This document shows, in pieces, positions 1 to 5,963 of a DNA stretch of 5,963 bases (position 1 is the stretch's first letter; each line of letters begins with the position of its first letter). Under the pieces are notes generated by a model. That model was not told the origin of the DNA and ran no database searches. It was given only the letters and a program-made list of their open reading frames with translations. The stretch is from contig CAYWSM010000123.1 of assembly GCA_964460935.1 (NCBI GenBank), forward strand, positions 1-5,963. Direction: 5' to 3'. Source of the stretch: DATMXP01 sp964460935 (GTDB lineage Bacteria; Acidobacteriota; Terriglobia; Terriglobales; Acidobacteriaceae). Position numbers and translations under genes: made by a program.

Positions 1-71
1 TGTTCTTCAAGCGCCTGGGTAAAGAGGTTTTTCGTGAGATTCCAGGCAGTGCGACGAGCAAACATGGCCAT
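1..71 (-). CDS. Partial N-terminus, probable PLP-dependent aminotransferase (runs off the window)
   Basis: Reading leftwards from ATG at 71-69 gives 23 codons that stay open to the window edge. A second ATG at 65-63 is an equally good start. The protein contains RRTAWNLTKN followed by LFTQALEE. From memory, this F-x-x-R-x-x-W-x-L-x-x-N spacing followed by a Leu-Glu helix resembles the N-terminus of class I/II pyridoxal-phosphate aminotransferases, where a 'DLTxSNPT' segment usually comes next. That diagnostic segment is outside the window, so the family call is tentative. No Shine-Dalgarno sequence precedes either ATG on this strand; the AGGAGG at 80-85 lies on the opposite strand. The gene is divergent from the formate dehydrogenase operon and shares a 277-base intergenic region with it. 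The opposite strand is also open through this segment, but its translation looks like low-complexity non-coding sequence. Confidence 0.5.
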   Translation of the reverse strand, partial: MAMFARRTAWNLTKNLFTQALEE

Positions 72-121
72 GATGTTACAGGAGGCGTGCGTCAGACCAA
101 AAACCCTGCCCACATCATGTA

Positions 122-136
122 TATCGTGGTACGATA
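122..136. repeat. Short inverted repeat, possible operator
   Basis: TATCGT-GGT-ACGATA: two perfect 6-base arms around a 3-base spacer, with partly symmetrical AT-rich flanks on both sides. It lies about 50 bases upstream of the divergent gene's start and about 210 bases upstream of the FDH start. A -10-like TACAAT (139-144, + strand) follows at once. The position in a divergent promoter region suits a transcription-factor site. I do not recognise the motif as FNR, CRP, Rex or a sigma-54 promoter. Confidence 0.3.
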
Positions 137-213
137 CATACAATCGCGGGTTGCGGGCCCAAACACTCCCACTTCCGACGAACTGCAATCCGCAACGCTT
201 GCTGCCGACTGTC

Positions 214-248
214 GTGCAAGGCGGGGCCTTGGCACCGTTGGGCTCCGC
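214..248 (+). promoter_or_regulatory. GC-rich leader with two mutually exclusive hairpins
   Basis: Two stable hairpins share bases. The first pairs GTGCAAGGC (214-222) with GCCTT plus GCAC (226-235), using a GGG loop and one bulged G at 231. The second pairs 221-229 with 240-248 (nine pairs, two of them G-U) around a 10-base loop. Neither is followed by a T-run, so neither is an intrinsic terminator as drawn. If transcription starts upstream, the RNA could switch between the two folds, but no ligand or protein site is recognised. It could equally be structure by chance in GC-rich DNA. Confidence 0.25.
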
Positions 249-337
249 CCGCCGGCAGTAAGGCTTTCAGGGGCAACCAGCGGGGTCGCAGACGTCTCTG
301 AATCCATAAGCCGTATTGTCAATTACAAATGACGGCC

Positions 338-342
338 GGGAG
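338..342 (+). promoter_or_regulatory. Ribosome binding site of FDH alpha subunit
   Basis: GGGAG followed by a 6-base spacer before ATG at 349. This decides the start: the alternative in-frame TTG at 316 has no purine-rich sequence upstream, and the extra 11 residues it would add match nothing in the family. Confidence 0.7.
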
Positions 343-348
343 AATCCA

Positions 349-3300
349 ATGCTCAAGGATTTGCTTTCGCGCTGGCCTGTGATCAAGCAGTTGAGGACAG
401 GCGGCGACGGCACCGGGGAAGAGGCTTGGAGCGAGCGCACTCGCAATCTGAAACCTAAGACCCATGGAGCACAGGTTGCACGTAGTATTTGTCCCTATTG
501 CGGAGTTGGCTGTGGGCAGCTCGTTTTCCACAAAGACGGCAAGATGATCTCCATCGAGGGTGATCCCGAGTCGCCGATTTCACGTGGACGGCTCTGTCCG
601 AAGGGCGCGGACACCTTCCAACTGCACACGCACTCTGGACGGCTCACCAAAGTGAAATACCGCCGCCCATTCAGCACCCAGTGGGAAGATCTTGACCTCG
701 AAACGGCGATGGACATGATCGCCGACCGCGTATGGCAAACACGCGAGGAGACATTTGAGGAAAAGAACTCGAATGGCGACGCGGTAATGCACACCTTAGG
801 CATGGCCCACCTTGGCGGCGCGACCATGGACATCGAAGAAAACTATCTGATCAAGAAGCTCTTCTGTGCCGGGTTAGGCATGAATTGTCTCAGCAACCAG
901 GCGCGTATATGACATAGCTCGACCGTGCCCGGTCTGGGCACCTCATTCGGCCGTGGTGGCGCCACGACGGCACAGCAGGACCTAGCCAGGGCCGATGCCA
1001 TTCTGATCATGGGATCGTCGATGGCAGAGAACCATCCAGTGGGATTTCAGTGGGTGATGGAAGCGCGCGAACACGGCGCCAAGGTCATTCATGTCGATCC
1101 GCGTTTTACTCGAACTTCAGCGATGGCGGATATTTGGGCTCCGCTGCGTCCGGGCAGTGACATTCTGTTTCTCGGAGCGCTGATCAAATATGTCGTCGAC
1201 CAGGAGAAATATTTCCGCGATTACATCATTCCGTACACGAACGCCTCTTTCATCCTGCGTGAGGACTTCAAGGACACCGAAGAACTGGACGGGGTGTTCT
1301 CGGGATGGGATCCAGAGCAGAAGAAATACAAACCGGATACATGGTTGTACGAAGACGAACCGACGCGCACCCCGAGCCTGATGTCCTCCGGGGCAGCCGA
1401 TGTTGCCGGTGGTCATGGACAGCGAGGCGGTGAAGCCGGTTATCCAAACAAATTCAAGAGCGATCCCACGCTGCAGCACCCGCGATGCGTCTTCCAGATG
1501 CTGAAAAAGCATTTCGCGCGCTACACACCGGAACTAGTAGAGCAGTATTGCGGCGTTCCGATTGATGTCTTCATGAAAATCGCGGAGGCATTCACCAGCG
1601 CCTCAGGCCCAGAGAAGACAGCCGCGATCTGCTACGCCGTCGGATGGACACAGCATTCGAAAGGCCCGCAGATCATCCGCGCGGCATCCATTCTGCAAAT
1701 GTTGCTTGGCAATATTGGGCGCCCGGGAGGTGGAATCCTGGCGTTACGTGGACATGCGTCCATTCAAGGCTCGACCGATATTCCAACTTTGTACGACATC
1801 CTTCCCGGCTACATGCCGATGCCGTATTTCGAGAATGACACGAATACCTACGACCATTATCTGAAAAAACACACCAGCCAGACTGGCGTTTGGGCGAATT
1901 ACGAGAACTACTTCGTCAGCCTGATGAGAGCTTACTACGGCGATGCCATCAGCAAAGAAAACAACTGGGGCTTTGACTGGCTGCCGCGCGTGACTGGCGA
2001 TCATTCGGAGTTTGGATTCTGGCTCCAGATGGCCGACGGCAATCTGCAAGGTTTATTTGTCATGGGTCAGAATCCCGCTGTGGGCGCCCCTAATGGACGC
2101 CTGCAACGTAAAGCGATGGCGAACTTGAAGTGGATGGTTGTGCGCGAGATGGTGGAAACCGAGACCGCCGCGTTCTGGTACGACTCGCCGGAGGTTCGGC
2201 GCGGAGAGCTCGATCCGAAAGACATCGGCACCGAGGTCTTTCTCATGCCCGCGGAGGGTCAAGCCGAGAAGGACGGCACCTTCACGAATACACAACGTCT
2301 GCTACAGATGCATAACAAGGCGGTTGATGGACCGGGCGACGCTCGCAGTGATACCTGGTTCATGGTTCACCTGGGACGGCGTCTGAAGGAAAAAGCGAAA
2401 CAAGCCAAGAACTCTCGCAATGCCCCGCTGAATGCTCTCACCTGGGATTACAAGACATATGGCGAACGACAGGAGCCGAGCACCGAAGAGGTTTTGCAGG
2501 AGATCAATGGCTGGACTTGGAACGACGGAAAGCAGCTCAAGTCGTACAACGAACTCAAACCGGATGGTTCCACCGCCTGTGGCTGCTGGATCTACTGCGG
2601 AGTATATCCAGAAAAGGAACTGAACAAGGCGAACCAACGTAAGCCGAAAGATTATCTCGGTCATGGCTGGGGATTCGCGTGGCCCAACGACAGTCGCATT
2701 ATCTACAACCGCGCCTCCGCGCGTCCCGATGGGCAGCCGTGGAGTGAACAGAAAAAGCTCGTCTGGTGGGATCCGGAAAAGAAGACCTGGACGGGGCTGG
2801 ACCGAGCAGATTTTGTTCTCGATAAACCACCCGATCACCCCGGCGACTTGCGCGACGGACACGGCATGGAAGCAATGCCGGGAGATAAGCCTTTTATCCT
2901 GCACTCCGACGGCGTCGGATGGCTATGGGTTAACAGTGGACTGAAAGATGGTCCGCTGCCTACGCATTACGAGCCGCTGGAATCGCTGCTCGGCAATCCA
3001 CTGTACCCGCAGGTGCCGCGCAACCCGGTTGCCGAGACAAAGCAACGTCCCGACAATCCATATGCTTTCCAACCGGGAGACGAGAGATTCCCATATGTCT
3101 TGACCACATACCGCTTAACCGAGCATCACACCGCCGGCGGAATGACGCGCCAGTTGGGGAATTTGGCTGAGCTGCAACCGGAACTCTTCGCCGAGATTTC
3201 ACCGGAACTCGCGGCTGAGCTTGGGATCGAGAATGGCTCCTGGGTGACGATAACTTCGACGCGCGGCATCGTATGCGCCAAAGCGCTGGTGACCCCTCGC

Positions 3301-3537
3301 ATGCATCGACTGTGGATCGACGGACGATCGGTGCACACTGTCGGGCTGCCTTATCACTGGGGCTGGAAAGGGCTTGCTCAGGGAGATGTCGTCAACGATC
3401 TGCTGGCAATTTCCGAAGAACCCAATGTTCGTATTATGGAAACGAAAGCACTAGTTTGCAACCTGACGCCCGGGCGAGTTCCGGAGGGCGAGGCGAGACT
3501 CGACTTAATGAAGCGCCAGAATCAGAGGATTGCATGA
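349..3537 (+). CDS. fdnG: Selenocysteine-containing formate dehydrogenase, catalytic alpha subunit (FDH-N type, no Tat signal)
   Basis: Molybdopterin oxidoreductase that interconverts formate and CO2 at a Mo- or W-bis-PGD centre. Read through TGA 910-912 as selenocysteine, it is 1062 residues, against about 1015 for E. coli FdnG. The [4Fe-4S] ligands are Cys48, Cys51, Cys55 and Cys83 (Cx2Cx3Cx27C), followed by Lys85 in CPKG. Sec188 is followed by His189 (NQARI-U-HSSTV), the family's active-site pair. Further FDH signatures are HPVGFQW, the VDPRFTRTSAMAD segment, GNIGRPGGG, and LRGHASIQGSTD with Arg467 and His469. A C-terminal dinucleotide-binding domain starts near residue 914 (FPYVLTTYRLTEHHTAGG). 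The frame stays open and family-like on both sides of the TGA, which argues against a pseudogene. The N-terminus (MLKDLLSRWPVIKQL) is amphipathic and has no twin-arginine motif, and no such motif lies in frame upstream. The stop overlaps the beta-subunit start (ATGA). fdnG is used for family membership; the missing export signal sets it apart from E. coli FdnG. Confidence 0.95.
910..912 (+). other. In-frame TGA read as selenocysteine (Sec188)
   Basis: The TGA interrupts a single continuous formate dehydrogenase reading frame. It falls exactly at the active-site position that is Sec or Cys in the family, between NQARI and HSSTV. A SECIS-like hairpin follows 12 bases later. An annotation that treats it as a stop would report a 187-residue fragment and a separate larger fragment beginning at GTG 925. 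Confidence 0.95.
913..950 (+). promoter_or_regulatory. Bacterial SECIS element
   Basis: A perfect six-pair stem, GTGCCC (925-930) with GGGCAC (936-941), closes a GGTCT loop (931-935). Four further pairs (919-922 with 947-950, one of them G-U) can form a lower stem across an internal loop. Eighteen bases separate the TGA from the loop GG. As I recall it, that is the same distance and the same GGUCU loop as in the E. coli fdhF SECIS. The element should bind SelB carrying Sec-tRNA and GTP. It also codes for protein (residues 189-201), including the conserved PGLGTSFGRG segment, so loop and stem are constrained twice. Confidence 0.9.
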
Positions 3538-4322
3538 GCGCAACAACGACTGGATTTTTCACCGATTCGACATTGTGTATCGGGTGCAAGGCCTGTGAGG
3601 TCGCCTGCAAAGAATGGAACGGTGTGAGCGAAGACGGTCTGAACTGGACCGGATTCTCCTACGACAACACAGGAGCCGTTGGACATTCCACGTGGCGGCA
3701 CGTGAAGTTTGTCGAGAACCGGACCGAATCAGGCAAGGGTGGCAATGCCGCGGACCTGATGTCCTGGGAATTCTCGTCGGACGTCTGTAAGCACTGTGAA
3801 GTGGCTGGGTGTCTGGAGGCGTGTCCGACGGGCTCGATTGTCCGCACAGAGTTCGGGTCGGTCTTCGTTCAGCCGGATGTTTGCAACGGCTGTTCGTATT
3901 GCGTTGTGAGTTGTCCATTTGGTGTGGTGCAGAAGAATAAGCAGGACGGTCGCGCATTCAAATGTACCTTCTGCACCGATCGACAGAAAGCGGGACTCGA
4001 ACCGGCGTGTGCAAAGGCCTGCCCCACTAAATCGATCATGTTTGGTCCGCTCGACGAGCTCAGACTGAAAGCGGAGTCACGGCTCGATAATTTGCATGCC
4101 AAGGGAATGGCCGACGCCAAGCTTTACGATCCACAGCACACGAACGTGAAGGGCATTCATGCGTTCTTCCTGATTCGCGGTAGCGAGAAGACCTATAACC
4201 TGCCGCCTAATCCTGAAGTTCCAACCAAGTATCTGAAGAAAGGGTGGACGGCGTCGGCGATCGGCTCAGCGGCGCTGGTATTAGGAGCTGCTCTGGCATT
4301 TCTTGCAGGAGGGCGTTCATGA
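3534..4322 (+). CDS. Formate dehydrogenase iron-sulfur (beta) subunit with C-terminal membrane anchor
   Basis: Electron-transfer subunit of 262 residues, similar in type to FdnH/HybA (FdnH is about 294). Four [4Fe-4S] motifs are complete: Cys15-18-21-25, Cys85-88-93-97, Cys117-120-123-127 and Cys144-147-159-163. In this ferredoxin fold, cysteines are exchanged between motifs to bind the four clusters. It would carry electrons from the alpha-subunit cluster to the membrane subunit. One hydrophobic segment (about 237-260, GWTASAIGSAALVLGAALAF) follows a Lys pair and ends two residues before the C-terminus, matching the FdnH-type anchor. There is no signal peptide. The ATG overlaps the alpha stop as ATGA, and AGAGGA (3524-3529) lies 4 bases upstream. 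The frame is open for over 250 bases further upstream, but that part lies inside the alpha gene and does not look like protein. HybA or DMSO-reductase DmsB-like roles are alternatives on sequence alone; the adjacent FDH gene settles it. Confidence 0.92.
   Translation: MSATTTGFFTDSTLCIGCKACEVACKEWNGVSEDGLNWTGFSYDNTGAVGHSTWRHVKFVENRTESGKGGNAADLMSWEFSSDVCKHCEVAGCLEACPTGSIVRTEFGSVFVQPDVCNGCSYCVVSCPFGVVQKNKQDGRAFKCTFCTDRQKAGLEPACAKACPTKSIMFGPLDELRLKAESRLDNLHAKGMADAKLYDPQHTNVKGIHAFFLIRGSEKTYNLPPNPEVPTKYLKKGWTASAIGSAALVLGAALAFLAGGRS
4307..4312 (+). promoter_or_regulatory. Ribosome binding site of the NrfD-like subunit
   Basis: A consensus AGGAGG with a 6-base spacer before ATG 4319. It lies inside the last codons of the beta subunit and fixes the start among several in-frame possibilities upstream. 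It is the strongest ribosome site in the operon, so the membrane subunit may be initiated independently as well as by coupling. Confidence 0.75.
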
Positions 4323-5428
4323 GCAACGGAAGGTTCGCTCGTTCTGATGAGCGTGATCGCATCCCCGACTCGCAAAGTGAGCGCCGTTTATCGGAACTGC
4401 GAAATGAAGCCGAGCATCGCGGACTCGTGACCGGCACAGGCGTCAAACCGGCCGGTTCACCTTTTCCGCGAGCTAGCGAAGAGACAGGGTACTACGGTAT
4501 TCACATGCTGAAGGAGCCGCAGTGGACCTGGGAAATTCCGTTGTACTTCTTCGTTGGCGGCGTGGCGGGATCGTCGGCCGTCATCGCGGCGATGGCAGAC
4601 TGGGTCGGCGACGACTTCGAACTGGCGAAGCACGCACGCTGGGTGGCTACGGCCGGAGCAATGGCATCTTCGGCGCTCTTGATTTCCGACCTAGGGCGCC
4701 CATCGCGCTTCCTGAACATGTTGCGTGTGATCAAACCACAGAGCGCCATGAGCATGGGCGCGTGGACACTGGCGGCATTCGGCAGCTTCAGCGCGGCTTC
4801 CACATTCGCGAAGCTCGTGCAGGAACGCTGGGATCCTCTGCCGGTGAAAATCGTCTCTAATCTCGCACAGTTTGCTGCGGCTGTAACGGGACTCCCCTTC
4901 CACAACTACACCGGAGTGCTGATCGGAGCGACGGTAATTCCGACGTGGAACAAAAACATCGAGACGTTGCCAATTCACTTCGGAATGTCCGGCGTGCAGG
5001 CTGCGTGCTCGATTCTCGAATTGCTGGGACACGATGACAGCCGCGCGTTGAACATCCTGGGCATGATGGCTACTGGCTTTGAAACCTTCGAGGGATTCGA
5101 GTTGGAACGCCGCCCCGACCGAGAGCTGCGTCCGCTGAAACGTGGCACGAGTGGCTGGATTACACGGGCTGGAGGCATGCTTTCCGGGCCTGTGCCATTC
5201 GCATTGCGAGTGGCATCGATGTTCACAAGATCGAAGCGCATGCGCCGGGCCGCCGCGGTCTCCGGAATCGCGGGATCAATCCTGACCCGCTATGGCTGGA
5301 TGCTTGCCGGAAGCGCTTCGGCACGCGACTGGAAATTACCATTGGAGATTCCAGATACAGAAACCGCGGAAACCAAACCTTTGGGCGAAACAACGGTCGA
5401 GAAGATACGAGCCGAAAAGATTGGATGA
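4319..5428 (+). CDS. nrfD: NrfD/PsrC-family membrane subunit of formate dehydrogenase
   Basis: Integral membrane subunit of 369 residues that probably exchanges electrons with the quinone pool. The NrfD/PsrC family signature is visible from Tyr58: YYGIHMLKEPQWTWEIPLYF, then GGVAGSS, SDLGRPSRF, MSMGAW and YTGVLIG. About eight hydrophobic segments can be picked out (roughly 74-95, 106-126, 146-166, 178-208, 216-236, 245-262, 278-300, 309-330), the number known for PsrC. Histidines are few and not arranged as haem ligands, so this is not an FdnI-type cytochrome b. A charged hydrophilic region of about 57 residues precedes the first membrane segment, and a polar tail of about 35 residues follows the last. 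The ATG overlaps the beta stop as ATGA. The family is known in polysulfide, nitrite, tetrathionate and alternative-complex-III systems; the position directly after FDH alpha and beta assigns it here. nrfD denotes the family, not nitrite reduction. Confidence 0.9.
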   Translation: MSNGRFARSDERDRIPDSQSERRLSELRNEAEHRGLVTGTGVKPAGSPFPRASEETGYYGIHMLKEPQWTWEIPLYFFVGGVAGSSAVIAAMADWVGDDFELAKHARWVATAGAMASSALLISDLGRPSRFLNMLRVIKPQSAMSMGAWTLAAFGSFSAASTFAKLVQERWDPLPVKIVSNLAQFAAAVTGLPFHNYTGVLIGATVIPTWNKNIETLPIHFGMSGVQAACSILELLGHDDSRALNILGMMATGFETFEGFELERRPDRELRPLKRGTSGWITRAGGMLSGPVPFALRVASMFTRSKRMRRAAAVSGIAGSILTRYGWMLAGSASARDWKLPLEIPDTETAETKPLGETTVEKIRAEKIG

Positions 5429-5430
5429 AA

Positions 5431-5456
5431 ATGGGGTTGCCGCTCGGTAACCCCAT
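5431..5456. terminator. Hairpin between convergent genes, probable terminator
   Basis: An 11-pair stem (5431-5441 with 5446-5456, one G-T pair) closes a GCTC loop, 2 bases after the NrfD-like stop and 8 bases beyond the stop of the convergent gene. Read on the - strand, the stem runs into a short T-run (CCCCATTTTC), so it fits a weak intrinsic terminator for the convergent gene. On the + strand no T-run follows; there it may only protect the 3' end of the FDH message or act with Rho. Confidence 0.7.
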
Positions 5457-5464
5457 ATTGAACG

Positions 5465-5908
5465 CTAGTTCTTATGCGCAGCCGCCATGGCACGCATGCG
5501 CTCGAATCGTTGCATAAACGCCTGCAACTTCTTCTTGCTTTCTTCGCTCTTGTTGATAAGAGTTTCAATTTTCTTCATCGCCTCAGGGTTCTGCATCTTT
5601 TCCCGAACGCCCTGAAGGTGCGGATACAGTTTGGCGAACACGAAGAACATCTCGCCCTGGCTGTCGAGAAAAAGCTGTTCATTGACAGCTCCGTGCAGCG
5701 CCAGTGTCGCCGCCATTTCCCAATAACTAGTCACCATGCGGAAGTAGCGGTTGGCGTCCGATTTCATATCGCCGATGACAGCCATAACGTCGTCTGCCGA
5801 TGTGGGATTGAATTCACCGCCAAACCAGTTGCGTGCTTTGCGCATCTCGGTTTCACGGCGCAGTTCGAAGAGTTGCAGAATTACTTGTGCATCTGCTGGG
5901 GTGGCCAT
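5465..5908 (-). CDS. Conserved-looking hypothetical protein, helical, 147 residues
   Basis: I cannot assign a function. The protein is soluble, without signal peptide or membrane segment, and looks almost wholly helical: an N-terminal helix with ELRRETEMRKARNWF, a central segment rich in aromatic residues (YFRMVTSYWEMAATLALHG, then FLDSQGEMFFVFAKLYPHL), and a Lys/Glu-rich C-terminal helix (about 107-140) that could form a coiled coil. It has no cysteines, so a redox role in the FDH is unlikely. The layout is faintly like DUF4760-type proteins, from memory only. The start is supported by AGGAG (5915-5919) with a 6-base spacer, and the gene ends 8 bases before a terminator hairpin. An open frame of similar length on the + strand lacks both signals and reads like a mirror of this one. 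It is convergent with the FDH operon, so it is unlikely to be co-regulated with it. Confidence 0.8.
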   Translation of the reverse strand: MATPADAQVILQLFELRRETEMRKARNWFGGEFNPTSADDVMAVIGDMKSDANRYFRMVTSYWEMAATLALHGAVNEQLFLDSQGEMFFVFAKLYPHLQGVREKMQNPEAMKKIETLINKSEESKKKLQAFMQRFERMRAMAAAHKN

Positions 5909-5963
5909 TTCCTTCTCCTGTAGGGGATATTGAGATTTCTTCGGTTAAGCGAATCTGAAAGAA

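Larger units (their letters stand above)
72..348. other. Divergent intergenic region with structured leader
   Basis: This stretch lies between the divergent partial gene and the alpha subunit of FDH. Short open frames cross it on both strands, but their translations are rich in Arg, Pro, Ala and Ser without recognisable motifs, and none has a well-spaced ribosome site. It contains an inverted repeat (122-136), a possible -10-like TACAAT at 139-144 without a convincing -35 element, a GC-rich hairpin region (214-248), a perfect 8-base palindrome AGACGTCT (290-297), and a TTGT-N5-ACAA dyad (316-328). Promoters for both directions are expected here, but I cannot assign either with confidence. Confidence 0.6.

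Noticed and set aside
229..243. Sigma-54 promoter (TTGGCACCGTTGGGC)
   Set aside because: The GG and GC dinucleotides are one base too close for a -24/-12 promoter, and the TTGC element is not matched.
290..297. Palindrome AGACGTCT as an operator
   Set aside because: Perfect but only 8 bases, without extended symmetry; expected by chance in sequence of this size.
34..332. Small + strand genes in the upstream region
   Set aside because: Translations lack protein-like composition. The AGGAGG at 80-85 is only one base from the GTG at 87, too close to work, and the divergent gene explains positions 1-71.
349..912. A stand-alone 187-residue truncated protein or a frameshifted or nonsense pseudogene
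   Set aside because: The downstream sequence continues in the same frame with intact family motifs, the TGA lies at the catalytic position, and a SECIS-like hairpin follows.
3273..3533. In-frame upstream extension of the beta subunit
   Set aside because: It lies wholly inside the alpha gene, does not look like protein, and the ATG at 3534 directly precedes the conserved N-terminal cysteine motif.
925..3537. Separate FDH gene starting at GTG 925
   Set aside because: This GTG is a valine codon inside the SECIS stem. Starting there would omit the [4Fe-4S] cluster and the catalytic residue, and no ribosome site is correctly placed.
5474..5923. 149-residue + strand open frame antisense to the convergent gene
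   Set aside because: It lacks a ribosome site and is rich in His, Phe and Arg, as expected for the reverse of a coding strand. The - strand frame has an SD sequence and a terminator.
1..5963. CRISPR arrays, tRNA or rRNA genes, insertion sequences
   Set aside because: No direct-repeat arrays, cloverleaf or rRNA-like sequence, or transposase motifs were seen on either strand.

Overview
The window holds a three-gene operon on the + strand for a membrane-associated, selenocysteine-containing formate dehydrogenase (FDH). A partial divergent gene lies to its left and a convergent gene of unknown function to its right. Base composition is moderately GC-rich. The style of the flanking genes, in particular the 147-residue convergent protein, suggests a soil-type bacterium, possibly Acidobacteriota. 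That placement is an impression from memory, not a search result.

Layout. Positions 1-71 (- strand) carry the first 23 codons of a gene that leaves the window; its N-terminus resembles a PLP-dependent aminotransferase. Positions 72-348 are a divergent intergenic region with a short inverted repeat and a GC-rich stretch that can fold into two mutually exclusive hairpins. Positions 349-3537 encode the catalytic alpha subunit. It is one gene of 1062 residues only if the in-frame TGA at 910-912 is read as selenocysteine (Sec188). A hairpin with a GGTCT loop at 925-941 sits where a bacterial SECIS element should be, so a conventional ORF caller would split this gene in two. Positions 3534-4322 encode the beta subunit, with four [4Fe-4S] cysteine motifs and one C-terminal membrane helix. 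Positions 4319-5428 encode an NrfD/PsrC-type membrane subunit. Both junctions are ATGA overlaps, so the three genes are probably translationally coupled. A hairpin at 5431-5456 separates the operon from the convergent gene at 5465-5908 (- strand).

How the parts work together. Formate would be oxidised (or CO2 reduced) at the Mo/W-bis-PGD and Sec site of the alpha subunit. Electrons would pass through its own [4Fe-4S] cluster and the four beta clusters to a quinone site in the NrfD-like subunit. Two points differ from the textbook E. coli FDH-N complex. The alpha subunit has no twin-arginine signal, and the membrane partner is NrfD-like rather than a di-haem cytochrome b. The sequence therefore favours a catalytic arm facing the cytoplasm. 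Genes for selenocysteine synthesis and insertion (selA, selB, selC, selD) and FDH maturation (fdhD, fdhE) are not in this window and would have to lie elsewhere.
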